Part shown: piece after piece, positions 8,531 to 18,653 of the stretch
Numbering within the stretch: the first letter of the stretch is position 1
How the letters are laid out: every line of letters starts with the position of its first letter
Assembly: GCA_017429475.1 (NCBI GenBank)
Contig: JAFROX010000010.1
Coordinates: 62,001-126,000, forward strand
Length of the DNA: 64,000 bases
Direction: 5' to 3'
Source of the DNA: Bacteroidales bacterium
GTDB lineage: Bacteria > Bacteroidota > Bacteroidia > Bacteroidales > UBA932
Notes under the pieces: model-generated
Seen by the model: only the letters and a program-made list of their open reading frames with translations
The model's database searches: none
Told to the model about the DNA's origin: nothing
Translations under genes and position numbers: made by a program

Positions 8531-9580
8531 ATGTACAAGTTGATACGTCCCATACTCTTCCTCATCCAGCCTGAGAAGATACACCGGATGACAATGAACC
8601 TGCTGAAATTCTGCAGGTATGTACCTATGTGCCGGACCATCTTGAGGTGGCTTTATTCAACTGGCGGCAAGGGGCTTGAGCGGGAATGCTTCGGCATCAC
8701 CTTCAAGAATCCCGTGGGCCTGGCAGCCGGTTTCGACAAGAACGGCGATATGTACAATGACCTGGCCAATTTCGGCTTCTCTTTTATTGAGATAGGTTCC
8801 CTGACGCCCAGGCCGCAGGACGGCAATCCCCAACCCCGCTGCTTCAGGTTGCCGAAGGACAAGGCCATCATCAACCGTATGGGCATCAACAACAAAGGAG
8901 CGCGTTTTGCGGCAAACAATCTTGTAAAGAACAGCCCCGTCAGATGCAAGGTGGCAGCCAGCATAACAAAAAACGCCGATACGCCGAACGATTTGGCCTA
9001 CAAGGACTATGAGAAATCCTTCGCGATACTGTATGATTTCGTGGATTTCTTCGTCCTGAACGTGTCCTGCCCCAACGTAAGGAACCTCACTGAGCTTCAG
9101 GACATCCCGACCCTGGCCAAAATATTCGACCATATAAACACGATCCGACGCCTGAACGACGACGGCAGGCCGGTTCTGCTGAAGGTTTCTCCCGACATTC
9201 CGGTAGAACAGCTGGATGAGATTGTAGATCTTGCCCTTCTTAACGGAATAGACGGCATTGTAGCCACGAACACCACCCGGTCGAGGGAGAATCTCACCTC
9301 AAACCCCAAAGTCGTAGAATCGATAGGAAATGGCGGTTTGAGCGGTGCTCCGCTTTTCGACAGGTCGAAGGCCTTCGTAAGGCATATTCACGAACGCACA
9401 AACGGCATCCTGCCAATCATTGCTTGCGGAGGTATAATGACACCGGAACAAGCACTTGAAATGCTGGACGCAGGAGCCTCTCTCATAGAGATATATACCG
9501 GATTTATCTATAACGGACCGGCTTATGTCAAACGAATAAACAAGTACCTTGCAAGGGCTTACGCCAAAAGGAAACAATGA
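8531..9580 (+). CDS. pyrD: Dihydroorotate dehydrogenase, class 2 (quinone-linked)
   Basis: Oxidises dihydroorotate to orotate in pyrimidine synthesis, passing electrons to the quinone pool at the inner membrane. The 349-residue product has the N-terminal hydrophobic helix pair expected of class 2 enzymes (residues 1-40), then the FMN barrel: GLAAGFDKNGD (about 64-74), IEIGSLTPRPQDGNP (about 88-102), NRMGINNKGA (about 118-127), the catalytic Ser in FVLNVSCPNVRNL (about 176-188), and TNTTRSR (about 251-257). I chose ATG 8531 (MYKLIRPI) over a TTG nine bases upstream. The last 4 nt overlap the start of cinA. Confidence 0.95.
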   Translation: MYKLIRPILFLIQPEKIHRMTMNLLKFCRYVPMCRTILRWLYSTGGKGLERECFGITFKNPVGLAAGFDKNGDMYNDLANFGFSFIEIGSLTPRPQDGNPQPRCFRLPKDKAIINRMGINNKGARFAANNLVKNSPVRCKVAASITKNADTPNDLAYKDYEKSFAILYDFVDFFVLNVSCPNVRNLTELQDIPTLAKIFDHINTIRRLNDDGRPVLLKVSPDIPVEQLDEIVDLALLNGIDGIVATNTTRSRENLTSNPKVVESIGNGGLSGAPLFDRSKAFVRHIHERTNGILPIIACGGIMTPEQALEMLDAGASLIEIYTGFIYNGPAYVKRINKYLARAYAKRKQ

Positions 9581-10884
9581 CAACAGCATCAATATGCACT
9601 ATAGGCGATGAAATCCTCATCGGCCAGATCGTAGATACAAACTCGTCAAAGATCAGCCAGGCACTCAACCGCATAGGAGTCAAAGTCCAATATATGCTTT
9701 CAATCGGTGACGACCGAAATGAAATCATTACTAAATTAGATAAATGCCTGAAGCAGACCAATATAGTCATTGTCACCGGAGGTCTTGGTCCAACTAAAGA
9801 CGATATCACAAAAGACGCTCTTGCCAGCCTTAGCGGCGCTTCCGGATACAAGGAATCGGCCGAACAGCTTGCCATAGTCAAGAGGATCCTGGGTGCAAGG
9901 CATATCGAACTGCTCGACATCAATCTGGCACAGGCGCAGGTTCCGAACACCTGTGAGGTCATTCCCAACCAGCTCGGCACCGCACCTTGCATGAGATTCA
10001 CATTCGAAGAGGACAAATACGGCCACAAGGCAGTCCTTTACTCACTTCCCGGAGTTCCATACGAGGCCGAAGGATTACTTGACGACATTCTCGAAGACAT
10101 AAAGAAAAACTTCACATTAGAGAAGATAATCCACAAAAACATAATTACTTTCGGTGTTGCAGAATCAGTCCTTTCAAAACAGATTGAATCCTGGGAAGAT
10201 GCCCTTCCCAAATGGTTGCACCTCGCTTACCTGCCCAATGCGACCATCGGCATCAGGCTCCGGCTCTCCTGCTATGGCGCCGACGACCCGGAACGCGTCA
10301 GAAGGATGGACGAAGAGACAGAAAAACTCAGGGAGATTCTCGGAAACACGGTTTACGGCACTGACGACGACACCCTCCAATCCATCCTGCCCCGGCTTCT
10401 GCAGTGCCCGCCCGAAGCCGCCCGTCAGGAGACTATCTCAGTGGCCGAATCCTGCACCGGAGGGCACCTTTCAGAGCTCATTACCTCCATTCCGGGCTGC
10501 TCAAAGTACTATAACGGCTCTGTTACGTCGTACTCTAATAGCGTAAAAATCAACGTATTAGGGGTAAATCCCGAGATCATTGCCAATTTCGGAGCCGTGA
10601 GCCGCGAATGTGCGGAAGCAATGGCTCGCGGAGTGGCGAATCTGATGGATACCGACTACTCGATAGCCACGACAGGCATAGCCGGCCCCGATGGAGGAAG
10701 TGCCGAAAAGCCCGTCGGCACCTGCTGGATCGCTGTTGCCCACCGCGACAGGACTACCGGAGATACCGAAGTGGTATCAAAGAAGATTTTGTCGATGTCC
10801 GCATCGAGGGACGTCAACATCAAACGCTTTGCCTCGAACGCCCTCGACCTTCTCAGGCGCTTCGCAGAACAAAGACTTTTCTAA
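9577..10884 (+). CDS. cinA: CinA family protein (NMN deamidase-related)
   Basis: A 435-residue two-domain CinA: an N-terminal MoCF-like domain (residues 1-180) with [17 protein letters not shown] and [18 protein letters not shown], and a C-terminal CinA/PncC domain (about 285-430) with [16 protein letters not shown] and [11 protein letters not shown]. The C-terminal domain in relatives deamidates nicotinamide mononucleotide in pyridine nucleotide recycling; the N-terminal domain has been linked to ADP-ribose hydrolysis. Start ATG overlaps the pyrD stop (ATGA), so the pair is translationally coupled. The stop interleaves with that of convergent purL over 10881-10884. Confidence 0.93.
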   Translation: MTTASICTIGDEILIGQIVDTNSSKISQALNRIGVKVQYMLSIGDDRNEIITKLDKCLKQTNIVIVTGGLGPTKDDITKDALASLSGASGYKESAEQLAIVKRILGARHIELLDINLAQAQVPNTCEVIPNQLGTAPCMRFTFEEDKYGHKAVLYSLPGVPYEAEGLLDDILEDIKKNFTLEKIIHKNIITFGVAESVLSKQIESWEDALPKWLHLAYLPNATIGIRLRLSCYGADDPERVRRMDEETEKLREILGNTVYGTDDDTLQSILPRLLQCPPEAARQETISVAESCTGGHLSELITSIPGCSKYYNGSVTSYSNSVKINVLGVNPEIIANFGAVSRECAEAMARGVANLMDTDYSIATTGIAGPDGGSAEKPVGTCWIAVAHRDRTTGDTEVVSKKILSMSASRDVNIKRFASNALDLLRRFAEQRLF

Positions 10885-13800
10885 GACTGTTTCTTGTTTT
10901 CCAACAGCCAGTTCCTGGCATTGATGAACATATCCACCCACGGAGTGGCTTCGTCATGACGCCTCTCCTCAGGATACCAGGCCCAGTTGTAAGGGCGCAA
11001 TCCCCTTTCGGGATGGGGCATCACAGCCAGATGGCGGCCGTCCTTGCTGCAGACGCCGGCGATGGCATATTCAGAACCATTGGGATTGGCAGGATATTCA
11101 TAATAACTGTAGCGCATAGCCACCGAGAACTCCTGGTCCTCCAGGCTGCGGCCGGCCGGCAGGGAGAACCTGCCCTCTCCGTGTGAAACCCAGATGCCAA
11201 GCGACGACCCCTGAAGAGACTTGAGCATAATAGAAGGAGATTCAGGAATCCCGACACCCACGAAAGCACATTCGTGCTTCCTTGAAACATTATGTTTCAT
11301 CTTAGGCGAAGCCTCTCTGTGCTCGGGAGTTACAAGCCCCAATTCAGCCATTAGTTGACATCCGTTGCAAACGCCGAGGCTCATAGTATCCTTCCTTGCA
11401 TAGAAGCGGTCCAAAGCCTTGCGCGCCTTTTCGTTGTAGTGGAGCGCACCCGCCCAGCCTTTCGCCGACCCGAGCACGTCCGCATTCGAGAATCCGCCGA
11501 CGAACACTATCATCCTTACGTCATCAAGAGTCTCGCGGCCGGTTGTCAGGTCTGTGGTATGAACATCTTTGACCTTGAATCCGGCCATATACAGGGCCCA
11601 GGCCATCTCGCGGTCACTGTTGGATCCCTTTTCACGGATGATGGCGGCAACGGGCTTCTCCTCCTCCTTTCCTGCGAACAGACCTTCACGCCAAAGCTCG
11701 CGTTTGGGGAAACTGAAGTGCAGCGGCTGGTTGCCATAGTTCCCGAAGCGCTCATCGGCCATTCCACCGGATGTCTGACGCTTGTCAAAGAGGTACGAGG
11801 TCCTGAACCACTCATCTCTCATTTCATCAACATTCAGAATAAGAGAACCTTCAGCATATTTAACTGAAGCAATCCTTTCGGAAGAGGTGCTACCTATGGA
11901 GAACCAGGCCACACCGGCTTTGTCAAGGATTTCCTTCACCAACGAAGCCTTCGAAACCTGAAGCACTACAGCCGGTGTCTCGCTGAAGAGGATGTTGGAA
12001 TCGAAGCCGCTCAGATCGACAGACACGCCGCCCTTCACATTCGGGAAGCAGCTCTCGAGCAGGGTCGTCAGCAAACCTCCGGCCGAAACGTCGTGTCCGG
12101 CAAGCAGGAGTTCGCTGTCGACAAGCTGTTGAACAGCATTGAAACATTTCTTGAAATAAGAGGCTTCAACATCCGGACACTCAGAGCCTACCGCAGAACA
12201 AATCTGTGCAAAGGCAGAACCTCCGAGAGGGTATCTTGCATCTTTTGCGAAAGGCACGTAAAGCAGTTCGTGCTCTCCTGCCGCGAAGTTCGCGTGAACG
12301 GTCTTGGTAATATCCTTCACCCTGCCGACTGTTGAGATGATCATACTGCCGGGGGCAAGAACCTTGCTTCCGTCCTTGTACTTCTGCGTCATAGACATCG
12401 AATCCTTGCCGGTAGGGATATTCACTCCGAGGGCACAGGCAAAGTCGCTGGCGCCCTGCACGGCACTGTAGAGACGGCTGTCTTCACCCGGGTTCCTTGT
12501 GGGCCACATCCAGTTTGCACTCAGGCTTACCGCATCGAGTCCACCTTCGATATCAGCCCATACAAGGTTAGTCAAGGCCTCGGCGATGGTCAGCCTCTCG
12601 CCTGCCGCCGGATCGATCAGAGCTGCGATGCAGGCGTGGCCGATGGAGGTCGCTATACCCTCATTGCTGTCATAGCCGATAGCCGTAACAGCCACGTCAT
12701 TCAAAGGAAGCTGGATCTCTCCGCAGGTCTGCTGGCAGGCGATCAGTCCGGTGACGCAGCGGTCCACCTTGTTGGTCAACCAATCCTTGCAGGCCACTTG
12801 TTCAAGAGAGAGCAACTGCTTTATCTTCAGATAAATATCTTCTTTTATCAAAAGCTTTACATCAGGTACATCAGCAAAGTTTCTCTTCAGAGTCACATCC
12901 TCCATAACGGTCTTTGGAGTCGAGCCGAGCATATCGCTGATCGCAAGATCCATCGGCACCGCGCCGGTCTTGCTGTCCCTCAAGGTGAAGTTGTGCTGTC
13001 CGGTAGTCTCGCCTATTTCATAGAAAGGAGCCCTTTCGCGTTCAGCGATCGCCTTGATCTCGGCAACATCAGCCTTGCTTACCACCATACCCATACGCTC
13101 CTGGCTCTCGTTGCCAATGATTTCCTTATAAGAAAGAGTCTTGTCACCTATCGGCAGCCTGGCTATGTCCATCGTTCCACCGGTAGACTCGACAAGCTCG
13201 GAAAGACAGTTCAGGTGGCCTCCCGCACCGTGGTCGTGCACCGAAATGATGGAGTTGCGCCCGCTCTCGGCCACAGCCCTGATGGCATTATAAACCCTCT
13301 TCTGCATTTCGGGGTTCGACCTCTGCACTGCATTGAGCTCGATGGCGTCGGCATACTCTCCGGTAGCCACGGAGGAAACCGCTCCGCCGCCCATACCGAT
13401 ACGGTAGTTGTCACCACCCATCAGCAGCACGGCATCCCCGGCCTCGGGCTCGTCCTTGAGACAGTCGCGCCTCTTGGCATATCCGACACCTCCGGCCTGC
13501 ATAATCACCTTGTCATAACCATAGGTGCCCTTTTCGTCCGAATATTCAAAAGTGCTCAGCGAACCGCAGATGATGGGCTGGCCGAACTTGTTTCCAAAGT
13601 CAGAAGCACCGTTTGAAGCCTTGATGAGAATCTGCTGCGGCGTCTGATACAGCCAGCTGCGGGGAGCCTTCTCCCACGGACGGGGATTCTCCTCGAAACG
13701 GGGATACGGCGTCATATATACCGCTGTTCCGGCAATCGGGAAAGAACCCTTGCCGCCCGCCATACGGTCGCGGATCTCACCGCCGGTGCCTGTAGCAGCG

Positions 13801-14594
13801 CCGTTGAACGGCTCCACGGTAGTCGGGAAGTTGTGGGTTTCGGCCTTCAGAGAGATGACCGTCTCTTCCTTGTCCCGCTCGAAGAACGAAGGCTTGCTGC
13901 CGGACTGGGGATGGAAGAGGTCGAGAGTCGGGCCCTCAATGAATGCGCAATTGTCTTTATAAGCCGAAACGACTATACCGGGATGTTCCTGCGTAGTCTT
14001 CTTGATAAGCTTGAAGAGAGAGAGTTCTTTCGCCTGACCATCAATGATAAAGGCACCATTAAAAATCTTATGTCTGCAATGTTCGGAGTTAACCTGCGAG
14101 AAGCCGAAGACCTCAGAATCGGTCAGTGGCCTGCCAAGTTTGGCACTAAGATTCTGAAGGTACTCGATCTCATCCTTTGAGAGCGCAAGACCTTCCTGCA
14201 GGTTGTACTTCTCGAAATCGGTGATATAGACTATATCCTCGGGCTTGCGGTTCACCGTGAAGACATCCTGGTCCAGTCCCTTGTACATCCTCTGGAGCAT
14301 CTTGTCGAAAGGAGTGGCCTCTGACTCGGCATGGAAGAATTCCTCAATCCTCCCAATTGCCTCAATATTCATATTTTGAGTTATCTCAACTGCAGTAGTA
14401 CTCCAAGGGGTTATCATCTCCCTTCTAGGGCCGATGAAAAGACCTTCCACCTTGTCCGCATCGATCTGACGGGCGTCGGAGAAAAGCCACTCGAGGGCTT
14501 TGACATCATCTTGACTGAGAGCTTTGCCGCAGCTGACTGCGATAACTGAGTTCTGGGTTGTTTCGAAGAACAGGATATTCCGGTTATGACTCAT
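10881..14594 (-). CDS. purL: Phosphoribosylformylglycinamidine synthase (single-chain FGAM synthetase)
   Basis: Fourth step of purine synthesis: FGAR plus glutamine and ATP to FGAM. The 1237-residue chain is the large single-subunit form, combining the linker and synthetase (PurL) parts with a C-terminal glutamine amidotransferase domain (PurQ-like). Visible signatures: [12 protein letters not shown] (about 168-179), [20 protein letters not shown] (about 249-268), [10 protein letters not shown] (about 453-462), [15 protein letters not shown] (about 844-858), the amidotransferase nucleophile elbow [16 protein letters not shown] (about 1073-1088) and the HPERGLRPY end (about 1197-1205). Transcribed alone from a TAAATTTG box. 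Its stop codon overlaps that of cinA. Confidence 0.97.
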   Translation of the reverse strand: MSHNRNILFFETTQNSVIAVSCGKALSQDDVKALEWLFSDARQIDADKVEGLFIGPRREMITPWSTTAVEITQNMNIEAIGRIEEFFHAESEATPFDKMLQRMYKGLDQDVFTVNRKPEDIVYITDFEKYNLQEGLALSKDEIEYLQNLSAKLGRPLTDSEVFGFSQVNSEHCRHKIFNGAFIIDGQAKELSLFKLIKKTTQEHPGIVVSAYKDNCAFIEGPTLDLFHPQSGSKPSFFERDKEETVISLKAETHNFPTTVEPFNGAATGTGGEIRDRMAGGKGSFPIAGTAVYMTPYPRFEENPRPWEKAPRSWLYQTPQQILIKASNGASDFGNKFGQPIICGSLSTFEYSDEKGTYGYDKVIMQAGGVGYAKRRDCLKDEPEAGDAVLLMGGDNYRIGMGGGAVSSVATGEYADAIELNAVQRSNPEMQKRVYNAIRAVAESGRNSIISVHDHGAGGHLNCLSELVESTGGTMDIARLPIGDKTLSYKEIIGNESQERMGMVVSKADVAEIKAIAERERAPFYEIGETTGQHNFTLRDSKTGAVPMDLAISDMLGSTPKTVMEDVTLKRNFADVPDVKLLIKEDIYLKIKQLLSLEQVACKDWLTNKVDRCVTGLIACQQTCGEIQLPLNDVAVTAIGYDSNEGIATSIGHACIAALIDPAAGERLTIAEALTNLVWADIEGGLDAVSLSANWMWPTRNPGEDSRLYSAVQGASDFACALGVNIPTGKDSMSMTQKYKDGSKVLAPGSMIISTVGRVKDITKTVHANFAAGEHELLYVPFAKDARYPLGGSAFAQICSAVGSECPDVEASYFKKCFNAVQQLVDSELLLAGHDVSAGGLLTTLLESCFPNVKGGVSVDLSGFDSNILFSETPAVVLQVSKASLVKEILDKAGVAWFSIGSTSSERIASVKYAEGSLILNVDEMRDEWFRTSYLFDKRQTSGGMADERFGNYGNQPLHFSFPKRELWREGLFAGKEEEKPVAAIIREKGSNSDREMAWALYMAGFKVKDVHTTDLTTGRETLDDVRMIVFVGGFSNADVLGSAKGWAGALHYNEKARKALDRFYARKDTMSLGVCNGCQLMAELGLVTPEHREASPKMKHNVSRKHECAFVGVGIPESPSIMLKSLQGSSLGIWVSHGEGRFSLPAGRSLEDQEFSVAMRYSYYEYPANPNGSEYAIAGVCSKDGRHLAVMPHPERGLRPYNWAWYPEERRHDEATPWVDMFINARNWLLENKKQS

Positions 14595-14613
14595 TGCAAT
14601 GGTTTTGATTCAG

Positions 14614-14621
14614 CAAATTTA
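14614..14621 (-). promoter_or_regulatory. Bacteroidota -7 box for purL
   Basis: Minus-strand TAAATTTG matches TAnnTTTG and lies about 20 nt before the purL ATG. No clear TTTG at -33. Confidence 0.45.
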
Positions 14622-14683
14622 GGCATTATCAGAAAGCAATGACAGGAATTATTGCCATATTTGCGGACATACTTATCAACAAA

Positions 14684-15946
14684 ATGACCTACGAAGAGCA
14701 AATAGAGCGGTTATATAACCGCTTCCCTTCATATCAGGTAGTGGGCAACCGCGCCTACAAACCGGGAATCGAAACCATCCGGGAGTTCGACGAAGCCCTT
14801 GGACACCCTCACAGGAAGTTCAGGACGATACACGTGGCCGGCACTAACGGAAAAGGCTCCGTCTGCCATCTGTTGGCATCCGCCCTTGCCCATACTGAAC
14901 TCAAGACAGGTCTCTACTCCTCTCCGCACCTGGTCGATTTCAGGGAAAGGATCAAGGTCGTAGAAGCGAATGGCTTCCGAATGATATCCAGGGATGAAGT
15001 TTCATCCTTTCTGAGTGAATGGGACCCATTCTTCGACACTCACGATCCTTCATTCTTCGAAATAACGACCGCTATGGCATTCGACTTCTTTGCCAGGGAG
15101 AATGTTGACATTGCAGTGATCGAGACAGGCCTCGGAGGCCGGCTGGACTCGACCAACATAATAACCCCGATATTGAGCATAATCACCAATATCGGACTGG
15201 AACATTGCGCATACCTCGGTTACACCCTCGAAGAGATCGCATTCGAGAAAGGAGGCATCATCAAGCCCGGAGTCCCTGTCGTCATCGGCAGCGAGGATGA
15301 GCATACGGCAACGGTGTTCAAGAGACTCGCCTCAGAAAGGAAGTCTCCCATATATCACGCCTCGAAGTATGATATGAGCACCGCAAGAATCACTGCAGAT
15401 GATCTTGATTTAAGAGGTGATTATCAGCAGGAAAACCTTAGAACCGTACTATGTGCTCTCACCCGGCTCGAAGCATTGACTCCGCAGGCCGAGGAAGGCT
15501 TGAAGTCAGCAGCTGCAACCACCGGACTAAGAGGAAGGTGGGAAACTATTGACCTTGGAGAGGGACAGCCCAGACTGATATGTGACATCGGCCACAACCC
15601 CCACGGTCTGAGATGGGTCTTCTCACAACTTAAGGCCATTGATGCCCAAAGAGTATTCATAATTTTCGGGATGGTGGCCGACAAAGACCTCGAATCGGTG
15701 GCCAAATTCATGCCAAAGTCCGGGAAACACTTCCGTTACATCTTCACGCAAGCCTCTACTAATCGGGCGATTACGGCGAAAGAACTTGCCGACAGGCTGA
15801 GACCGTTCGGCATCTGGGGCAAAGCCGTGCCCGGCGTAAAAAAAGCATTGGAATCCGCCCTCGAAAAGGCAGATTCCAATGATCTGATATTCGTCGGCGG
15901 CAGCAATTTCACGGTTGCCGACGCCCTTGAGGCCCTCGAAAACTAG
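14684..15946 (+). CDS. folC: Bifunctional folylpolyglutamate synthase / dihydrofolate synthase
   Basis: Adds glutamate to dihydropteroate and then further glutamates to folates. The 420-residue product shows the ATP-binding loop IHVAGTNGKGSVCHLLASAL (about residues 46-65), YSSPHLVDFRERI (about 76-88), ETGLGGRLDSTN (about 147-158), TNIGLEHCAYLG (about 166-177) and DIGHNPHG (about 293-300), all standard for Mur-ligase-type FolC. An in-frame ATG at 14639 would add 15 residues (MTGIIAIFADILINK) not seen in the family, so ATG 14684 (MTYEEQIERLYNRFPSYQ) is preferred. Divergent from purL; its stop overlaps the convergent Tat-isomerase gene by 4 nt. Confidence 0.95.
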   Translation: MTYEEQIERLYNRFPSYQVVGNRAYKPGIETIREFDEALGHPHRKFRTIHVAGTNGKGSVCHLLASALAHTELKTGLYSSPHLVDFRERIKVVEANGFRMISRDEVSSFLSEWDPFFDTHDPSFFEITTAMAFDFFARENVDIAVIETGLGGRLDSTNIITPILSIITNIGLEHCAYLGYTLEEIAFEKGGIIKPGVPVVIGSEDEHTATVFKRLASERKSPIYHASKYDMSTARITADDLDLRGDYQQENLRTVLCALTRLEALTPQAEEGLKSAAATTGLRGRWETIDLGEGQPRLICDIGHNPHGLRWVFSQLKAIDAQRVFIIFGMVADKDLESVAKFMPKSGKHFRYIFTQASTNRAITAKELADRLRPFGIWGKAVPGVKKALESALEKADSNDLIFVGGSNFTVADALEALEN

Positions 15947-17172
15947 ATGAGTATCTGGCGGGCGAACTGAACGCAGTTCTTGATCTCCCTTTCAGGGGTA
16001 GACCACTGAGGAACCACATATTCAAGTTCCACATCGCAGTGGATATTAGGATACTTATCCCTTACGAGTTCAAGTATTTCTCTAAGCGGAGTTTCACCCT
16101 GTCCCCATACCTGGTTCTGGTTGCTCTGATAGGGGTTCTTGAAGCTGGTCTTGTCCTTGATGTGGATGCTGATGATACGGTCGTGGAAGTACTCGATGAA
16201 CTCCATAGGATTGAGCTTGGGACCGTCCTCGTAGCCGAAGCCGAAGTAGTGAGGAGCGTCGAAGTTCAGCCTGTTGGCGGGTGACATATCGAGCCATTTC
16301 TCAATCTCGCCGATAGTCATATTGGCATACTGGCCGTGGTTGTGATAAACGGCGAGGGAACCGTTCCTTGCGGCAACCTTTCCGAAAGAAGCGCATTTCT
16401 CGGCACTTCCTTCTGTAGTAATACCATATGCGCCAAGAGCGTTCGCAGCAGCGAAAGAATAGTCGAGCAATTCATCGGTGTCACCAGCCTCGAATTTGAG
16501 AAGATGGACGTTGATGCCTGCCTCGCGAAGTTTCTTGCCAAGTTCTTCCCAGCCTCTGATGGCTGCAGGGGACTTGCGGAATTCAGCAAGATCCTTGTTG
16601 TATTTTTCCTGCTCAGGTGTCAGCTGACGGCCCATACCCTGGGGCCTTCCCTGTCCGCCACCCTGCGGAGCGCCTTGCGGCGGTCTCTGGCCACCACCCT
16701 GAGGAGCACCCTGAGGTCTCTGTCCGCCTTGAGGCATACCCTGCGGAGCGCCCTGAGGCCTACCCTGACCACCCTGCGGTGCACCCTGGGGAGCCTGCCT
16801 GGGAGTATTCACCATCTCCCACATCGGGCGAACCTGATTGGGATTGGCGGGACCGCCGATGATGGACTCGAACTGACCCATATTCCTCAATTCCACTGAA
16901 CTTACGTTAGAAGCCACGCAGGCAGCAACGAAATCGTCGAGGGTATTGATGTTGCGAAAACTGTTGGTGATGTTACCGATCTGCACGCCGGCAAACTTGG
17001 AATTGGGTTTGCCATCGGGGAAAACGAGACCGTTGAAATCTGCCGGAACTGCAGGTTCTGCAGCACGCACGTCGTTAACCCTGATCAATGAAGGACCTAC
17101 TATCGCAGCACCCGAGAGGAGAGCCGCGCTGCCAAGGAAATGACGCCTTGACATATTTTTTGATTCTTTCAT
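15943..17172 (-). CDS. Tat-exported sugar phosphate isomerase/epimerase-like TIM-barrel protein with QGAPQGG insert
   Basis: A 409-residue protein of the AP-endonuclease-2/xylose-isomerase-like barrel superfamily. The twin-arginine signal MSRRHFLGSAALLSGAAIVG (residues 7-26) points to folded export by Tat. Barrel features: FAGVQIGNITNSFR (about 60-73), VSSVELRNMG (about 90-99), LAVYHNHGQYANM (about 274-286), RLNFDAPHY (about 302-310), IISIHIKDKTSF (about 331-342), HCDVELEYVVPQW (about 380-392); the His, Asp and Glu residues fit a metal site. Residues 126-181 are a Gln/Gly/Pro-rich repeat inserted in the barrel. Likely acts on a periplasmic sugar; substrate unknown. Last gene of the leftward trmH-to-isomerase cluster, preceded by a 7-bp inverted repeat. 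Confidence 0.75.
   Translation of the reverse strand: MKESKNMSRRHFLGSAALLSGAAIVGPSLIRVNDVRAAEPAVPADFNGLVFPDGKPNSKFAGVQIGNITNSFRNINTLDDFVAACVASNVSSVELRNMGQFESIIGGPANPNQVRPMWEMVNTPRQAPQGAPQGGQGRPQGAPQGMPQGGQRPQGAPQGGGQRPPQGAPQGGGQGRPQGMGRQLTPEQEKYNKDLAEFRKSPAAIRGWEELGKKLREAGINVHLLKFEAGDTDELLDYSFAAANALGAYGITTEGSAEKCASFGKVAARNGSLAVYHNHGQYANMTIGEIEKWLDMSPANRLNFDAPHYFGFGYEDGPKLNPMEFIEYFHDRIISIHIKDKTSFKNPYQSNQNQVWGQGETPLREILELVRDKYPNIHCDVELEYVVPQWSTPEREIKNCVQFARQILI
16630..16797 (-). repeat. QGAPQGG-type coding repeat inside the Tat-exported isomerase
   Basis: Residues 126-181 of the protein consist almost only of Gln, Gly, Pro, Arg and Ala in degenerate units such as QGAPQGGGQ and RPQGAPQG. The DNA shows matching repeats of GGHGCNCCYTGNGG type on the plus strand. 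The barrel sequence resumes directly on both sides, so this is an insertion in frame. Confidence 0.8.
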
Positions 17173-17191
17173 ATAGAGATAATTATGTTAT

Positions 17192-17208
17192 TAATTGTTA
17201 GACAATTA
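17192..17208. promoter_or_regulatory. Short inverted repeat before the Tat-isomerase gene
   Basis: TAATTGT (17192-17198) and ACAATTA (17202-17208) pair perfectly around a 3-nt loop in the 57-nt AT-rich gap between the radical SAM gene and the isomerase gene. It may be an operator or an mRNA hairpin. Confidence 0.3.
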
Positions 17209-17229
17209 TTTATGTCGAATGTTTAATAT

Positions 17230-18009
17230 TCAGAATATTTCCACCTCGAAGCCTTCGTCTCGCAACGGTGCCGTTATCTCTCTCAAGCGCTCCGGTTCCA
17301 TCTTTTCAAGTCCGCTCACCGGAGTGTCCCGGTCGAGAGAATATGCCATTATCTTGGCAGGCCTCAGCCTGCGGACGATATCGCTCCAGCCAGCCACCAG
17401 TTCCGGTGCAGTCAGGTCGAACTCGCTTCCGTCCACAGAGCCCTTGAAGAACATCGTCTGAAGAATGAAGTTGCCATCGAAGCGTTCCAGATTATCAAGG
17501 ATCTTCGACAACGAGAATCTCCCATTGGGGCGGTTGACCAGTTTAAGTATCGAAGGATCGCTGCAGTCCACCTTCATAATGCGGTTATCCACTTTCATCA
17601 AAGCCTCGAAGACTCCGGGCCTGTCCAAAGTAGTCGAATTGGAGAATACACTGATAACGGCATTAGGGAAATAGCGGTTGCGAAGCTCAACGGTCTTGTC
17701 GACAATGGCCGGAAAATCCTTGTGAAGCGTAGGTTCCCCGTTGCCTGTGAAGGATATGGAATCAATCGCGATACCCTCATCAAAAAGTTCCTTGAATCGG
17801 CCTGACATTGCATCAGAGACCTGTTCCAGGGTGGGCATCCTACGCTCTTTCTTCGGAGCTCCGGAGTCCATCGATCCGCATTCACAATAGATGCAGTCGA
17901 AGGTGCACAGCTTGCCGCATACGGGCAGCAGGTTGACACCAAGGGAGGTCCCTACCCTGCGGCTGTGTATCGGGCCGAAAACTATGTCGCTCCAGAGAAA
18001 GGTCGCCAT
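17230..18009 (-). CDS. Radical SAM protein
   Basis: A 259-residue radical SAM enzyme. The [4Fe-4S] cluster motif is C35-x3-C39-x2-C42 within KLCTFDCIYCECG, preceded by FGPIHSRRVGTSLGVNLLPV, a start shared by the small COG0731-type radical SAM proteins. The SAM-binding TGNGEPTLH motif lies at about residues 88-96. No second cluster (SPASM) domain is visible. Reaction is unknown; relatives are annotated only as radical SAM or wybutosine-synthesis-like. It lies 11 nt after upp in the same operon, but this does not identify a substrate. Confidence 0.85.
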   Translation of the reverse strand: MATFLWSDIVFGPIHSRRVGTSLGVNLLPVCGKLCTFDCIYCECGSMDSGAPKKERRMPTLEQVSDAMSGRFKELFDEGIAIDSISFTGNGEPTLHKDFPAIVDKTVELRNRYFPNAVISVFSNSTTLDRPGVFEALMKVDNRIMKVDCSDPSILKLVNRPNGRFSLSKILDNLERFDGNFILQTMFFKGSVDGSEFDLTAPELVAGWSDIVRRLRPAKIMAYSLDRDTPVSGLEKMEPERLREITAPLRDEGFEVEIF

Positions 18010-18020
18010 TGCTGTTATAA

Positions 18021-18653
18021 CTATTTTGTTCCGAATATACGGTCTCCGGCATCACCGAGGCCGGGAACGATGTAGCCCTTCTCGTTGAGATGGTCATCCA
18101 CGTGGGCGCAGAAAATATCCACGTCAGGATGGGCGTTCTTCAATATTTCAAGACCTTCGGGAGCGGCGATGATGCAGAGGAACTTGATCGACTTGGGATG
18201 ACGCAACTTGATCTGTGAGATGGCGTTGACGGCAGAGCCACCGGTGGCCAGCATAGGGTCAAGCACGAAGACATCCCTTGACTCGATATCAGCCGGAAGC
18301 TTGCAGTAGTATTCCACAGGATTAAGAGTAGTCTCGTCACGGTAAAGACCTATGTGTCCCACTTTTGCCGTAGGAATCAGCTGAAGCACGCCGTCCAGCA
18401 TTCCGGTACCCGCCCTGAGGATAGGAACGAAAGCCAGCGTCTTGCCGGAAATCTTCTTGCACTTGGCGACGCCGCAGGGAGTCTTGACCTCTATGTCTTC
18501 TAGGGGAAGGTAACGAGTTGCCTCGTAGGTCATAAGCGTAGCTATTTCATTGACCAGAGCCCTGAATTTGTACGTTCCGGTCTCCTCATCCCTCAATACT
18601 GACAGTTTGTGCTGGATCAGCGGATGATCCATTATGACGATTTTTCTTTCCAT
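18021..18653 (-). CDS. upp: Uracil phosphoribosyltransferase
   Basis: Salvages uracil with PRPP to UMP. The 210-residue product is full length. Signatures: [18 protein letters not shown] at residues 9-26, YEATRYLP (about 43-50), PILRAGTGM (about 77-85), the PRPP loop [12 protein letters not shown] (about 130-141), and the uracil-binding end [18 protein letters not shown]. The start ATG 18653 lies 68 nt inside the preceding acyltransferase gene; ATG 18632 (MDHPLIQ) would still overlap by 47 nt. The seven residues before DHPLIQ match the length seen in other UPRTases, supporting the longer start. Confidence 0.95.
   Translation of the reverse strand: MERKIVIMDHPLIQHKLSVLRDEETGTYKFRALVNEIATLMTYEATRYLPLEDIEVKTPCGVAKCKKISGKTLAFVPILRAGTGMLDGVLQLIPTAKVGHIGLYRDETTLNPVEYYCKLPADIESRDVFVLDPMLATGGSAVNAISQIKLRHPKSIKFLCIIAAPEGLEILKNAHPDVDIFCAHVDDHLNEKGYIVPGLGDAGDRIFGTK

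Noticed and set aside
12636..13616. Long open frame on the plus strand (326 codons)
   Set aside because: Antisense to purL, which is well supported over its full length; composition looks like a frame shadow.
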